Part shown: positions 51,442-60,635 of the stretch, in pieces
How positions within the stretch are numbered: the first letter of the stretch is position 1
Layout of the letters: each line of letters begins with the position of its first letter
NCBI GenBank assembly: GCA_016213825.1
Contig: JACQZP010000009.1
Span: 62,001 to 126,000, forward strand
Length of the DNA: 64,000 nucleotides
DNA from: Acetobacterium woodii
GTDB taxonomy: Bacteria; Bacillota; Clostridia; Eubacteriales; Eubacteriaceae
Direction: 5' to 3'
Notes under the pieces: model-generated
Database searches by the model: none
The model's input: the letters and a program-made list of their open reading frames with translations, nothing else
Told to the model about the DNA's origin: nothing
Made by a program: the position numbers and the translations under genes

Positions 51442-53433
51442 TTATTTTATCATTTTATAATAGGATTTGGCGGTGAGTAAATAAACCGCCGTATAAACCA
51501 ATGCATAAACGACAACACCGACCAGCGTGCATAAAAAGATGAGGGTCGTGTTGGTGAGTCGGAAAGCCGCCAGCATCTTGGTGATAACCGGGAAGGCAAA
51601 GGCCACATGGACCATGGCACCAGCCAGTGGCAGAAAGAAGACCATCAGAATCTGCTTGCCGATGGTTTTTTTAACCTCGGTTTTGTCCATCCCCACCTTT
51701 TGCATAATTTCAAACCGTTCACTGTCTTCGTAGCCTTCAGAAATCTGTTTAAAATAAATAATCAACACCGTGGCCATCATAAAGAGTGAGCCCAAGAATA
51801 CGCCCAAAAATAAGAAGCCGCCAAAGAATCCATAAAGCTCTGACAATGATTCATAAAGATTTTGGATTTTGATATCCGGACTGCTCTGGGTAACCGCAGA
51901 TCGCATGTTTGCCGAAAATGCATTGGCCTGATCCTCTGTTCCGTTGATATTAAACATCAGCGCATGAAGAGTAGTCTCCGGATCATCATCATTTTTCATT
52001 GCCTGGTAGATCGCTGTCATCACGGCATCATCCTTAACAATCAGGTAATAGACGTGTCCCACGTTCTGGGTTTTTTTAAAGTCCATGGGTATCGATTCCA
52101 GCTCTTCGGTAACCAACAGTTGTTCATCTCCGAAAGCAATCGTTTGTTCCCCATAATTATCCCCCACCGAAAAAACCATCGTTTGATTTGCTGCCAGGCT
52201 CTTGTTTTCACCAGTTAACCGATTATAGTCATCCAAGGGGATAATTACCAGATCCGAGACCGTTTGGTAATACAAGGCATCGGTACTCTCGTCCTCGACC
52301 ATGTCCTTCTTAAAATGGTTTCCTTCTCGAAACGCCCTGAACTTTGCCATATCAAAAGACAGTTCATCAACAATTTCCACGTTCGCCTGAGTTTTTTCCG
52401 CTTCAACGATCTGGTTAATCTCAGCAAAGTCCGTATTCGAAACTTCTCCCACAATACTCACATCCAGGGGATAAAAATCCCGCCGCATACTTTCCTGTCC
52501 AATATATAAAGAAACCGTAGTGGAAAGGGTCACTAATACCATGGTGCTTAAGATGCAGATATTGGCCAGCCCCACGGCATTTTGTTTCATCCGGTAAATC
52601 ATCCCGGACACCGAAATAAAATTCCGGGACTGATAATAAAACTTTTTATTTTTTTTCAAGCGTTTTAACAGCGTAATACTGCCGGAAATAAACAGGGCGT
52701 AGGTTCCAATGATGACAAACACCACCGCTACAAAGAAAAGCAATAGGGCCGTAAGTGGTGTTTTAACGGAAAGGGCAATCCCATAGCCAATCCCCAGTGA
52801 AATAATTCCGATTAGGGTGACAATCCAGGAGGATTTTGGTTCCTTTTCCCCATGTTGCCCGCCTTTTAATAGATCAATCGGGTTGGTTAGTTTGACCTGC
52901 AAAAAATTTGTCAGTAAGGTTAAACCGAAGATGGCCAGAAATACGCCCATCGTAATCAACAAACCATAATAATCAATCTGAAAAGCGAGGGGACTTTTAA
53001 AATGGATGATATTCAAAAGCAACAGAAAAAGCAGTTTCCCGATGAGAATGCCGCCAATCAGTCCCAAAGTTAGACTGATCACTGTTACAAATGCCGTTTC
53101 ATAAAATAACACCCTGGCAATATGCTTCTTTTCCAGTCCTAAAATACTGTACAGACCAAGTTCCTTTTTTCTGCGTTTAATTAAAAAGCTGTTGGTGTAA
53201 AAAAGAAAGATCACCGAAAAAATGCCGATGACAATAATCCCCAGAAAAAGAATGAATTTTAAGTTCGTTGCTCCCGGCATTTGCTCCAGACCCTTATTGC
53301 TATGAATCGAAACCATGGTATAAAAGGCAATGATTGAGCCGATGCACGTAAGAATATAAGGCACATAGGTGTTGCTGTTTTTCTTGAGATTGAGGATTGC
53401 CAGTTTGGGGTAGAATAGTTTATTCAACGTCAT
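51442..53433 (-). CDS. BceB-type ABC transporter permease (FtsX fold)
   Basis: About 663 residues with ten membrane helices in the BceB arrangement: four N-terminal, a pair, a 200-residue extracytoplasmic domain (about 300-510) and the last helices. FYTNSFLIKRRKKELGLYSILGLEKKHI is a typical FtsX coupling region, shown in part as KKELGLYSILGLEK. BceAB systems sense and remove antimicrobial peptides bound to lipid II-cycle intermediates and signal to a partner kinase. The start MTLNKLFYPKLAI overlaps the ATPase stop by 14 bases; the longer frame lies in the ATPase gene. Confidence 0.92.
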   Translation of the reverse strand: MTLNKLFYPKLAILNLKKNSNTYVPYILTCIGSIIAFYTMVSIHSNKGLEQMPGATNLKFILFLGIIVIGIFSVIFLFYTNSFLIKRRKKELGLYSILGLEKKHIARVLFYETAFVTVISLTLGLIGGILIGKLLFLLLLNIIHFKSPLAFQIDYYGLLITMGVFLAIFGLTLLTNFLQVKLTNPIDLLKGGQHGEKEPKSSWIVTLIGIISLGIGYGIALSVKTPLTALLLFFVAVVFVIIGTYALFISGSITLLKRLKKNKKFYYQSRNFISVSGMIYRMKQNAVGLANICILSTMVLVTLSTTVSLYIGQESMRRDFYPLDVSIVGEVSNTDFAEINQIVEAEKTQANVEIVDELSFDMAKFRAFREGNHFKKDMVEDESTDALYYQTVSDLVIIPLDDYNRLTGENKSLAANQTMVFSVGDNYGEQTIAFGDEQLLVTEELESIPMDFKKTQNVGHVYYLIVKDDAVMTAIYQAMKNDDDPETTLHALMFNINGTEDQANAFSANMRSAVTQSSPDIKIQNLYESLSELYGFFGGFLFLGVFLGSLFMMATVLIIYFKQISEGYEDSERFEIMQKVGMDKTEVKKTIGKQILMVFFLPLAGAMVHVAFAFPVITKMLAAFRLTNTTLIFLCTLVGVVVYALVYTAVYLLTAKSYYKMIK

Positions 53434-54187
53434 CACCCCCGGATGCCAGTACCGATAAGGTGTAGGAGATTTTCTGATACATATCATCATTGCTCATCGA
53501 TCCCCGATAGATTTGATTGAAAATTTCACCGTCTTTGATAAATAAAACCCGATTAGCATGACTGGCTGCTGCCACCGAATGGGTAACCATCAGGATCGTC
53601 TGTCCCAGATCATTGATGCCGGAAAAAATCTTTAGCAGATTCATGGCGGCCTTAGAATCCAAGGCCCCGGTGGGTTCATCTGCCAGTACCAGCTTGGGCT
53701 GGGTAATCAGCGCTCGGGCGACAGCGGCTCGCTGTTTTTGCCCCCCCGAAACCTCATAGGGGAATTTTGGGAGAATATCTTCAATTTCTAATCGTTTGGC
53801 CAGCGGTTTGAGTCGACCGTTCATTTCCTCGTAATTTTTCTGGGCTAGCACTAGCGGTAAAAAGATATTATCCTGAAGTGAAAAGGTGTCCAGTAAATTA
53901 AAGTCCTGAAAAACAAAACCCAGATTGTCCCGCCGGAAGGCCGAGATTTCACTGTCCTGAATGGTGACAATATTCTTACCGTCCAAAAATACTTCGCCGC
54001 TGGTGGGTTTATCCAGCGAGGCCAGAATATTGAGCAGGGTGGTTTTACCAGAACCTGATTCCCCCATAATCGCCACATATTCGCCCTGTTCCACCGAGAA
54101 GCTGACATTGGCCAGCGCCTGAACCTGGTTTCCGCCAAACCGGGTGGTATAAATCTTCTTTAAATTCTTAACTTCGAGTAATCGCAT
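53420..54187 (-). CDS. BceA-type ABC transporter ATP-binding protein
   Basis: 255 residues. Walker A GESGSGKTTLLNILA, Q-loop FVFQDFNLLDTFS, signature VSGGQKQRAAVARAL, Walker B LVLADEPTGALDSKA and switch MVTHSVAAASHA are intact. AAGGGAG ribosome site. It pairs with the permease that follows; the kinase and regulator lie 130 bases upstream in the same direction. Confidence 0.94.
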   Translation of the reverse strand: MRLLEVKNLKKIYTTRFGGNQVQALANVSFSVEQGEYVAIMGESGSGKTTLLNILASLDKPTSGEVFLDGKNIVTIQDSEISAFRRDNLGFVFQDFNLLDTFSLQDNIFLPLVLAQKNYEEMNGRLKPLAKRLEIEDILPKFPYEVSGGQKQRAAVARALITQPKLVLADEPTGALDSKAAMNLLKIFSGINDLGQTILMVTHSVAAASHANRVLFIKDGEIFNQIYRGSMSNDDMYQKISYTLSVLASGGDDVE

Positions 54188-54317
54188 TATTTTCTCCCTT
54201 TATGATCTGAAATGTTAGAATTCTCATCTACAACCAAAGTATAGCGAAAAAGAAAATGCCCGGCCATCGCTTTGGCTTACATTTCCGCTGTTAATCTTAC
54301 ACTTTTGTAAGGTTGTC

Positions 54318-55346
54318 TTATAAAGCTTCAAACCGCTGGGTTGATAAATCAATGCTCACTTTTGTGCCCTTCCCAACCTGAGAGGTCACTGTAATGGAAT
54401 GGGATAATTTATTTAACACCTGTTGACACAGATAAAGACCGATACCGGTGGATTTCTTATCCATTCTGCCGTTGTAACCAGTGAAACCCCGGTCAAAAAT
54501 ACGAGCAATATCTTCTGCTCGAATTCCTACTCCGGTATCTTCAATAATCAGAGTTTTCTCTGACCCTTCTTCCAGATAAATGGAGATTCTGCCCTGATTG
54601 GTATATTTCAAGGCATTGGAGATAATCTGCTCCAGCACAAAAACTAACCATTTTTCATCGGTTAGAACCCGGCAATTGATTTCATCCAAATCCAAAGATA
54701 TTTTTTTATTAATAAAAATAATGCCATATTTTTTTACCGCCTGCCTGACCAGATCAGCCAGATCATATTCAAGCAAAGTCAAATCAGCGGACATGCTTTC
54801 CAGTCGCAGATACTGAAGCACCATCTCCACATATTGTTCAATTTTAAATAGTTCCTGCTGATAGGCTCGGGTCTGTTCACTAGCGCCCTCGTCCGTCTGT
54901 AGCAACAACCCCATAGCCGATATCGGGGTTTTGATCTGATGCGCCCAGAGGGTGTAATAATCAATCATATCGGTTTGTCGATTATCAAACTGAGAGATCA
55001 GCTCGGCTCGGTTTTCGGCTAGGTCTCTAACCAAATTCTGATAGTCCCTTTCCAGTAAATTTCGGGACCGGGGTAATTCGCCAACTCCTACCGATGCGGC
55101 ATTGATCAAATCGGACAGACGCAAGTGCTTTTGATAAAACCGCATGAAATCCAGACATGCAAAAACAAAAGCCAAGGCCACTACCAATTCTGAACTATAA
55201 ACGGCGGGCTCCAATGGCAGATGGTACAGGGCATAGACGATCGCAAATACCAACATAAATAAAGCAAAGGCGATCATTACCCTGACCCGGGCTTTTAGGT
55301 AAGCCTTAAAAGCAAATCCAAATGATGTTATCATTTTATCTTCCAT
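54318..55346 (-). CDS. BceS-like intramembrane-sensing histidine kinase
   Basis: About 342 residues from MEDKMITSFGFAFKAY. Two membrane helices near the N-terminus with almost no extracellular loop, as in kinases that sense through their ABC transporter. Phosphoacceptor His136 in WAHQIKTPISAMGL, N box QIISNALKYTNQG, G1 DTGVGIRAEDIARIFDRGF and G2 STGIGLYLCQQV are all present, so it should be active, in contrast to the gene at 19875. AGGGAA precedes this ATG; the longer frame begins at a TTG inside the regulator gene end. Confidence 0.92.
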   Translation of the reverse strand: MEDKMITSFGFAFKAYLKARVRVMIAFALFMLVFAIVYALYHLPLEPAVYSSELVVALAFVFACLDFMRFYQKHLRLSDLINAASVGVGELPRSRNLLERDYQNLVRDLAENRAELISQFDNRQTDMIDYYTLWAHQIKTPISAMGLLLQTDEGASEQTRAYQQELFKIEQYVEMVLQYLRLESMSADLTLLEYDLADLVRQAVKKYGIIFINKKISLDLDEINCRVLTDEKWLVFVLEQIISNALKYTNQGRISIYLEEGSEKTLIIEDTGVGIRAEDIARIFDRGFTGYNGRMDKKSTGIGLYLCQQVLNKLSHSITVTSQVGKGTKVSIDLSTQRFEAL

Positions 55347-55356
55347 TACGTTTCCC

Positions 55357-56031
55357 TTAATCCCCAATTAAATAGCCAATGCCCTTTTTGGTGGCAATAA
55401 ATTCGGTGAGTCCGGCCTCATCCAGCTTTTTGCGAAGTCTGGCAATGTTGACAGTCAATGTATTGTCGTCCACAAAACAATCGCTATCCCAGAGCCGTTT
55501 CATGATTACATCCCGGGACACCACCTTGCCCTTGTTTTCCAGCAGAATCTGGAGGGTTTTAAACTCATTCTTACTCAGTTCCAGTTTCTGGTCATTGAAG
55601 CTAATGCTGGCATCGCCCAAATTGAGAATCGCCCCCTTGTGTTCTAACAGGTTGACCTGTCCCTGAAAGGAATAGGTTCGTCTGAGCAGTGCCTGAATTT
55701 TTGCCACTACCACGGATAAATCAAAGGGCTTGGCAATAAAGTCGTCGCCGCCCATATTCATCGCCATGACGATATTCATGTTATCGCTGGTAGATGAAAT
55801 AAAAATAATCGGCACCTTGGAAATCTTACGGATTTCACTGCACCAGTGGTAGCCATTAAAAAATGGCAGCGAGATATCCAGCAAAATGAGCTGGGGATCA
55901 TAGGCTACAAAGCCATCCATAATATGATGAAAATCTTCAACGACCGCTGCTTCAAGTCCCCATTTGTCCAAGTGATTTTTTAGCGAAGTTGCGATAATTT
56001 GATCATCTTCTACGATTAATATTTTATACAT
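55357..56031 (-). CDS. BceR-like response regulator (OmpR family)
   Basis: 224 residues. Receiver domain with the phosphorylation site Asp52 in LILLDISLPFFNG, acidic pocket VEDDQ and Lys in AKPFDLS. The winged-helix output domain has ELSKNEFKTLQILLENKGKVVSRD in part and the recognition helix near TLTVNIARLRKKLDE. It is the partner of the kinase just downstream and would be expected to activate the bceAB-like genes at 53420 and 51442. An AGGATGG ribosome site precedes the start. Confidence 0.94.
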   Translation of the reverse strand: MYKILIVEDDQIIATSLKNHLDKWGLEAAVVEDFHHIMDGFVAYDPQLILLDISLPFFNGYHWCSEIRKISKVPIIFISSTSDNMNIVMAMNMGGDDFIAKPFDLSVVVAKIQALLRRTYSFQGQVNLLEHKGAILNLGDASISFNDQKLELSKNEFKTLQILLENKGKVVSRDVIMKRLWDSDCFVDDNTLTVNIARLRKKLDEAGLTEFIATKKGIGYLIGD

Positions 56032-56316
56032 GCCAATCCATCCTAACTAACATTATCTGATCTCTGGCAATGCGAAACACGGAGGCTTCGTTGCCTGTTA
56101 AGCACCATTATAAATCAAATCAACTAAATTTCAAAATCCAATGGATTATCGGTTCATATTTTTATAAACTTTGCCCGCTCGACCATATAAAAAGCTGGTT
56201 TATGGGTATAGATTAAATAGAGACACCCATTGATGATACCGATCATCCCTTGCCCACCATTTTTTAAGCTTTTGCAACCAGCGTTTTGATTCCAACCCAG
56301 ACAAGGAGGGTTAAAA

Positions 56317-57384
56317 ATGACTGACCACGAACACCAATCTGACAACAATGAAGTGAAACCAGCTAATGATGAATTAAATTGGGCTGAACTGGAACGAACT
56401 GATGTTGATTCAAGTCAAAACAGTCTGCCTCCGAATACTCCACCGCCAAAAAAAAGCAAAAAAAAATTGATCATCATCCTGACAATTATTGGTGGTGTTC
56501 TGATTCTCGGCACACTTACCTTTTTCCTGTATAATCAGTTTGCCACCGCCAATCTAACCAGTGAAGAAAAAATCGAAAAAACTACAGACCAGGAAGAATT
56601 AAAAAAACTCTATGATGAACTGCTCGACTCCTATGCGACCTCTGGAAAATCCGAAGCTGAGATCCTCGCCCTGCTGGAACGGGCTGCCAAAGAAACCGGC
56701 GATCAGAGCTACATCGAGAACCAGAACAGCTACCTGGTTAAAGCACCCAGCTTTAACCTGGCACCGGGCACCTATGAAGGCATCCAGAATTTGGAAATCA
56801 TCAAGGGCAATGCTGGTGATACGGTTTATTATACCATCGATGGCAGTGTTCCTAATCAGACCTCCACTAAATATACCAGCGCCATTCCCTTGGCTATTGG
56901 CGAAACCACGGTTAGAGCCATAGCAGTGAGTGCTAAAGGTTTTTTCAGCCCAACGGTTGAAGGAAAATATGTCCTGACCACCAGTTCCCAAACCAATACC
57001 CAATCCGTCCTTACCCCGGAAGAGTTTATTAATAAAATATATGGAGTGTGGTATAAAACCGACTATGGCAATTCGTTGTCGATTTCTCAAACGTCCTACA
57101 CTGAGCACATCCCTAAACCGCTTAGCAACGCTACCGGCGATTACATTGTTGTTTCAACCACTGATAACGGCGGTACGATTAAAGTGCTTAATTTCACGGT
57201 TGAAGGTTATAATGCCGGTGATACCCTGATTGAATTTGATTTTGGAACTCCGGGAGATAATCAAATGCGACTCCGCCATGAAGGCAAGCCCTGGTGGGAC
57301 TATGCTGCAGCCGAATCCCTTGGCAGCAATCAGTATCGGATCCCCTTTACATTCGCCGGATCCGATATTATTACCCTTAACTAG
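56317..57384 (+). CDS. Membrane-anchored protein with chitobiase-type C-terminal (CHB_HEX_C) domain
   Basis: 355 residues. A hydrophilic, acidic cytoplasmic part (1-45) ends in a Lys-rich stretch, followed by one membrane helix (about 50-72) and an outside part. A helical region (80-140) follows, then a beta-sandwich of the chitobiase/hexosaminidase C-terminal type at about 145-225: APGTYEGIQNLEI, GDTVYYTIDGSVPNQTSTKY, TTVRAIAVSAKG. The last 120 residues were not assigned. It has no enzyme motif and probably acts as a binding or cell-surface protein. Strong AAGGAGGG ribosome site. Confidence 0.75.
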   Translation: MTDHEHQSDNNEVKPANDELNWAELERTDVDSSQNSLPPNTPPPKKSKKKLIIILTIIGGVLILGTLTFFLYNQFATANLTSEEKIEKTTDQEELKKLYDELLDSYATSGKSEAEILALLERAAKETGDQSYIENQNSYLVKAPSFNLAPGTYEGIQNLEIIKGNAGDTVYYTIDGSVPNQTSTKYTSAIPLAIGETTVRAIAVSAKGFFSPTVEGKYVLTTSSQTNTQSVLTPEEFINKIYGVWYKTDYGNSLSISQTSYTEHIPKPLSNATGDYIVVSTTDNGGTIKVLNFTVEGYNAGDTLIEFDFGTPGDNQMRLRHEGKPWWDYAAAESLGSNQYRIPFTFAGSDIITLN

Positions 57385-57403
57385 ATCACCTCTCCTAAAC
57401 ATT

Positions 57404-57438
57404 AGAAACTCCCAGTCTTTTGCAGACTGGGAGTTTCT
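57404..57438. terminator. Hairpin between convergent genes
   Basis: Perfect 15-bp stem (AGAAACTCCCAGTCT and its complement) with a TTTGC loop, between the stops of two convergent genes. There is no clear T tract on either side, so termination strength is uncertain. Confidence 0.6.
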
Positions 57439-57456
57439 ACGTATCGTCAATTCATT

Positions 57457-58305
57457 TTACTCCACGCTCCAGGCTTCCACATTCGGTACGGTATATTCCT
57501 GTCCGCTATCGGCTGTATAGGTATAGAGGTATTCAACTGTTCCCCAAACCGTTACCATTTGATTTTCAACTAAGGGTTTTTCACCCGAGTTTAATCGATA
57601 ATAGACCTGAACCATCTGATTGGGATCGTCATTTAAATCCATCAGAAAATCACAGAAGTATTGCTGATTTTCATAGTTTTCATAAACCTGATAAATCCGC
57701 CCGGTCATCTTCACTTTTTTGCCGGTTTGATTTTTGGCATTGTCATAAATTTCCGTATAGGTCAACTCCGACGCCTGGGCCTTAAAGGGATCCAGTCGGA
57801 CCTTTCTTTCAGCCAGCGTTTCGTTATAATAACCCATGTTAAACTCACCCTGATAAATCACGTCACCATAATAATTATAAAGGATGCCTTGTCCATCATA
57901 TTTATTGTCAGTATAATTACCTTCATAGACAAGTTGGTTTTCATCCAGATATTCTTTTCCCTGACCGTTTAAAAGATCATCCTGGTAGTTTCCTTCTTGA
58001 ACAAATCCATCTTCCCAGGTGGTTTCGCCTGCTCCCTGAAAATGACCTTTTTCCCATTTGCCATCATAGGTCCAGGCAATCTTATCATCAGTAGCGGATA
58101 CCGTAAATACACCATCACCCTGGGGTAAACCCTGCACCAATTTCCCGGAGTATGTTCCGGTTTCTTGGCCAAATGCCAAAGACAAGGTCATCGCCTGATT
58201 TTTTACTGATTGACCCTTATTGCCAAAAATCCCCGGTATCAGTGAACAGCCTGAAAGGGAAAGCGCTAAGCAAAGGGTTAACAGCAACACCATTATTTTT
58301 TTCAT
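57457..58305 (-). CDS. MORN-repeat lipoprotein
   Basis: About 282 residues. The signal peptide MKKIMVLLLTLCLALSLSGC ends in lipobox LSGC. Residues about 45-165 contain at least four MORN repeats (YSGKLVQGLPQGDGVF, YDGKWEKGHFQGAGET, QEGNYQDDLLNGQGKEY, YEGNYTDNKYDGQGILY). The C-terminal 100 residues, with KKVKMTGRIYQVYENYEN and TVWGTVEYLYTY, look like an OB-fold domain of a type found in small secreted proteins. Surface-anchored; function unknown. The second Met is chosen because AGGTGG is seven bases before it and one base before the first. Confidence 0.8.
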   Translation of the reverse strand: MKKIMVLLLTLCLALSLSGCSLIPGIFGNKGQSVKNQAMTLSLAFGQETGTYSGKLVQGLPQGDGVFTVSATDDKIAWTYDGKWEKGHFQGAGETTWEDGFVQEGNYQDDLLNGQGKEYLDENQLVYEGNYTDNKYDGQGILYNYYGDVIYQGEFNMGYYNETLAERKVRLDPFKAQASELTYTEIYDNAKNQTGKKVKMTGRIYQVYENYENQQYFCDFLMDLNDDPNQMVQVYYRLNSGEKPLVENQMVTVWGTVEYLYTYTADSGQEYTVPNVEAWSVE

Positions 58306-58358
58306 GATCATTCCACCTCTTTTCTTTTTGTCTAAGATTCAGTAAACATCTCACAAAA

Positions 58359-59123
58359 TCAATACTCCCAGCCTCGCTGATTCATTTCTTCAATGGCACT
58401 GGCAACCAGATCCACAAAAATCTCCAGCATCTGTTCCCCTTTTTCAATGCTGGCTTTGGTGGGATCGCCGGTGGCACCGGTGGCGGTGAGTTCTTTGATA
58501 TCCCAGATAATATCCACCTTTTCGTTAATCTTAATAACATTTTCCGGTACTTGAGATACCGCATCTTCCAGCTTGACCAGTTCCGGGCGCAGGGCCATCA
58601 TGATCGAGGTTTCGCCCTCGCCACCATGCCCCAGTCCGTTCCAGACCTCAAAACGGTCGCCCATAATTGGTCCGACCTTTGTCCACCAATCCGGCAGGTA
58701 GAGAAACTTTGCCTCACGATGGCGATTTTTGACCTTATGCGCGGCAATTTCTAGCGCCGGGATATTGCCATCGTGACCATTTAAAATATAAATGTGTTTG
58801 ATCCCGTTGTTAATCAGGCTTTCAAAAATATCCTCAGCAATGGCAATTTCCGTTTCATACCGCAGCGTAATCGACATCGGGTAACGGTTGTAATGGATGG
58901 ATGTCCCAAAAGGCACACAGGGCAGCACCACCACATGATCAAGCTTCTCAGCTACCCGTTTGGCAACCTCGGAGGGCACGAAAAAATCCGGTCCCAGGCA
59001 ACAATGCCAGCCATGACTCTCACAGGACCCAAAGGTCACAATAGCCGTTACCTGATCGGCCTTTTTTAACATCTCCTGGACTTCAAGTGCGGTCATTTCG
59101 TTGAGCATTACCTTTTTCATCAT
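58359..59123 (-). CDS. Creatininase family protein
   Basis: About 254 residues from MMKKVMLNEMTALEVQEML. Creatininase-type amidohydrolases bind two metals; the ligand pattern is visible in FGSCESHGWHCCLGPDFF (Glu-x-His then Asp), LNGHDGN and GHGGEGETS. The family includes creatininase, the F420 and riboflavin biosynthesis amidohydrolase ArfB and MftE, so the substrate is open. The start follows AAAGGA; the longer frame has an unusual 20-residue extension without a ribosome site. Confidence 0.82.
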   Translation of the reverse strand: MMKKVMLNEMTALEVQEMLKKADQVTAIVTFGSCESHGWHCCLGPDFFVPSEVAKRVAEKLDHVVVLPCVPFGTSIHYNRYPMSITLRYETEIAIAEDIFESLINNGIKHIYILNGHDGNIPALEIAAHKVKNRHREAKFLYLPDWWTKVGPIMGDRFEVWNGLGHGGEGETSIMMALRPELVKLEDAVSQVPENVIKINEKVDIIWDIKELTATGATGDPTKASIEKGEQMLEIFVDLVASAIEEMNQRGWEY

Positions 59124-59158
59124 ACAATTCCTTTCAAATAAAATGTTTCTTAGGCTTT

Positions 59159-59296
59159 TTCCCAAGTTCCGTGAACTTTGCATTCAGTTTCACACGAAAC
59201 AATTTTTACACTGCACGTCGTACAGGCTGCCGCCTGTTCGCCTACACGTTACAAAATTGGTTGTGGAAACTCAACTCAAAGTAACTTTCGTTCGAC
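59159..59296. repeat. Palindromic element family A (full length)
   Basis: About 138 bases upstream of the creatininase gene: agttccgtgaactttgc, acacgaaacaatttttacac, cgcctacacgttacaaaatt and ctcaaagtaactttcgttcg in the family order. It is the only complete copy in the 47-60 kb region. Confidence 0.8.
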
Positions 59297-59384
59297 TCTT
59301 TTTAATTTTTTAATCGTCTAAAAATTATTATGATTTATATTTACCCAATTTTTCACCCATCATTTGTTGGAAAAGATAATTTAA

Positions 59385-60098
59385 TTAAATCTGGCCAGCC
59401 GCATCCATCTGTTTGAGTTGATTAAGAAATGCTGCCATCCACTGATTGTCCTGAAGCATGTATTCCGGATGGGATAATACCTCCTCTGGCGACTGCACAT
59501 AAGCCCCGGGAATCATTTCATCGCCGCAATTTGTAATGAGATCTTCAATAATCGGCAAGGTATTCTCTAAATGAAACTGAAACCCAAAGACTCTTTTATT
59601 ATAAACAAAGGCCTGATTTTTGCAGGCCGCACTTTCAGCGATGATGGTTGCCTCCTGGGGCAGGTCGACAAAGGTATCACCATGCCAGTGAAAGACCACT
59701 GGGTTATCGGGAAAAAATGAAAATAATGGTGACTCTTTCGCTTTTTCTGAAAACGTGATCGGGAACCAGCCAATTTCTTTCTGTTTGTTTTGAACCACTT
59801 TCCCGCCAATGATATCGGCAATCAACTGACTGCCCAGGCACATGCCCAGAATCACCTTGTTGGTTTCAATGGCATCTTTGATTAATTTTTTTTCGGCTTT
59901 TAGCCAGGGATATTGATCGTCTTCATAAATGTTCATCGGTCCCCCCATGACCACCAACCAGTCAAATTTGCTCACCTCCGGCAGCGCCTCATTGTTATAC
60001 AATTGTGTCGAAGTGACAATACATTGATTGGCTTTTGCCCATGCTAAAATACTCCCCGGATTTTCAAAGGGGACATGCTGTAAATAGTGAATTCTCAT
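59385..60098 (-). CDS. Class I glutamine amidotransferase-like protein
   Basis: 237 residues. Nucleophile Cys87 in GMCLGSQLIAD and catalytic His in FGFQFHLENTL are present, so the triad looks intact. FHWHGDTFVDLP is common in the GMP-synthase-like branch. These stand-alone proteins often act on gamma-glutamyl compounds, or are of unknown substrate. An extended -10 (TGGTATACT, minus, 60157-60165) suggests its own promoter. Confidence 0.88.
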   Translation of the reverse strand: MRIHYLQHVPFENPGSILAWAKANQCIVTSTQLYNNEALPEVSKFDWLVVMGGPMNIYEDDQYPWLKAEKKLIKDAIETNKVILGMCLGSQLIADIIGGKVVQNKQKEIGWFPITFSEKAKESPLFSFFPDNPVVFHWHGDTFVDLPQEATIIAESAACKNQAFVYNKRVFGFQFHLENTLPIIEDLITNCGDEMIPGAYVQSPEEVLSHPEYMLQDNQWMAAFLNQLKQMDAAGQI

Positions 60099-60156
60099 CT
60101 GCTACCTTCCCATTCTATTATTAATGTCGCTGATCAAACCGATCACCTTTTATCAA

Positions 60157-60165
60157 AGTATACCA
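60157..60165 (-). promoter_or_regulatory. Extended -10 element of the amidotransferase gene
   Basis: TGGTATACT on the minus strand, about 60 bases before the ATG. The -35 region is weak. Confidence 0.4.
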
Positions 60166-60239
60166 TTTTATCCCGATCATTTATAATTATTTCATTTTTA
60201 TTTATCACTTTTTAATAGGATTGCAAAAATTAATCGCAA

Positions 60240-60285
60240 TAAAAAAAGCACATTCAAAACCGAATGCACTTCTTTTATTGCGCCC
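60240..60285. terminator. Terminator-like hairpin in the 60.1-60.9 kb gap
   Basis: On the minus strand AGTGCATTC pairs with GAATGTGCT (two G-U pairs) and is followed by TTTTTTT. On the plus strand AGCACATTC / GAATGCACT is followed by TCTTTT. It lies below the structured region at 60358-60535, so it could end a small RNA from either strand. Confidence 0.7.
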
Positions 60286-60357
60286 AGGTTTTTTTAAACT
60301 TAGACTAAGAATACAGTTTTCTATATAAATGTAAATCAATGAAAGAAAGATAAATCC

Positions 60358-60535
60358 GGGGATGTCACACACCATCCCCGTGAAAGGGTATTAAATACTG
60401 ACTTGGAGATGTCCTTCTATTCGAAGTGATTCTTTTATTTATTGTTGGTCAGGAGAATACCAACCCCAGGCTACACACAATTGCCTAGGTTCGCAGGTGA
60501 TGGCCAATAACATGTCAGTATTAAGCAGGCTCACC
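60358..60535. ncRNA. Unassigned structured RNA candidate
   Basis: About 180 bases without coding potential but with nested inverted repeats. A hairpin at the left end pairs CGGGGATG with CATCCCCG (60358-60380). A long-range stem pairs TTAAATACTGAC (60391) with GTCAGTATTAA (ending 60524). Inner elements pair GTTGGT with ACCAAC, CCAGGC with GCCTAGG (one bulge) and TTATTG with CAATAA. I recognise no Rfam family with confidence; a 6S-like RNA was considered. The strand is undecided: a minus transcript would continue from the riboswitch unit at 60543-60838. A plus promoter could be TTAGAC...TATATA at about 60300-60328. Confidence 0.45.
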
Positions 60536-60542
60536 GAAAACG

Positions 60543-60570
60543 AAAAAATCCTTCTCCAACGGAGAAGGAT
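60543..60570 (-). terminator. Terminator of the orphan cobalamin riboswitch
   Basis: Perfect 10-bp stem ATCCTTCTCC / GGAGAAGGAT with a 3-base loop followed by TTTTTT on the minus strand, 65 bases after the aptamer. Confidence 0.9.
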
Positions 60571-60635
60571 AAAAGAATCATACTTACAAATTTAAATATA
60601 ATGCTCTTACGGTCCTCTAAATCGGAGGTTTGATA

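Noticed and set aside
56154-56348. 64-residue minus-strand frame before the CHB_HEX_C gene
   Set aside because: It overlaps the start and ribosome site of a well-supported plus-strand gene, and has no ribosome site of its own.
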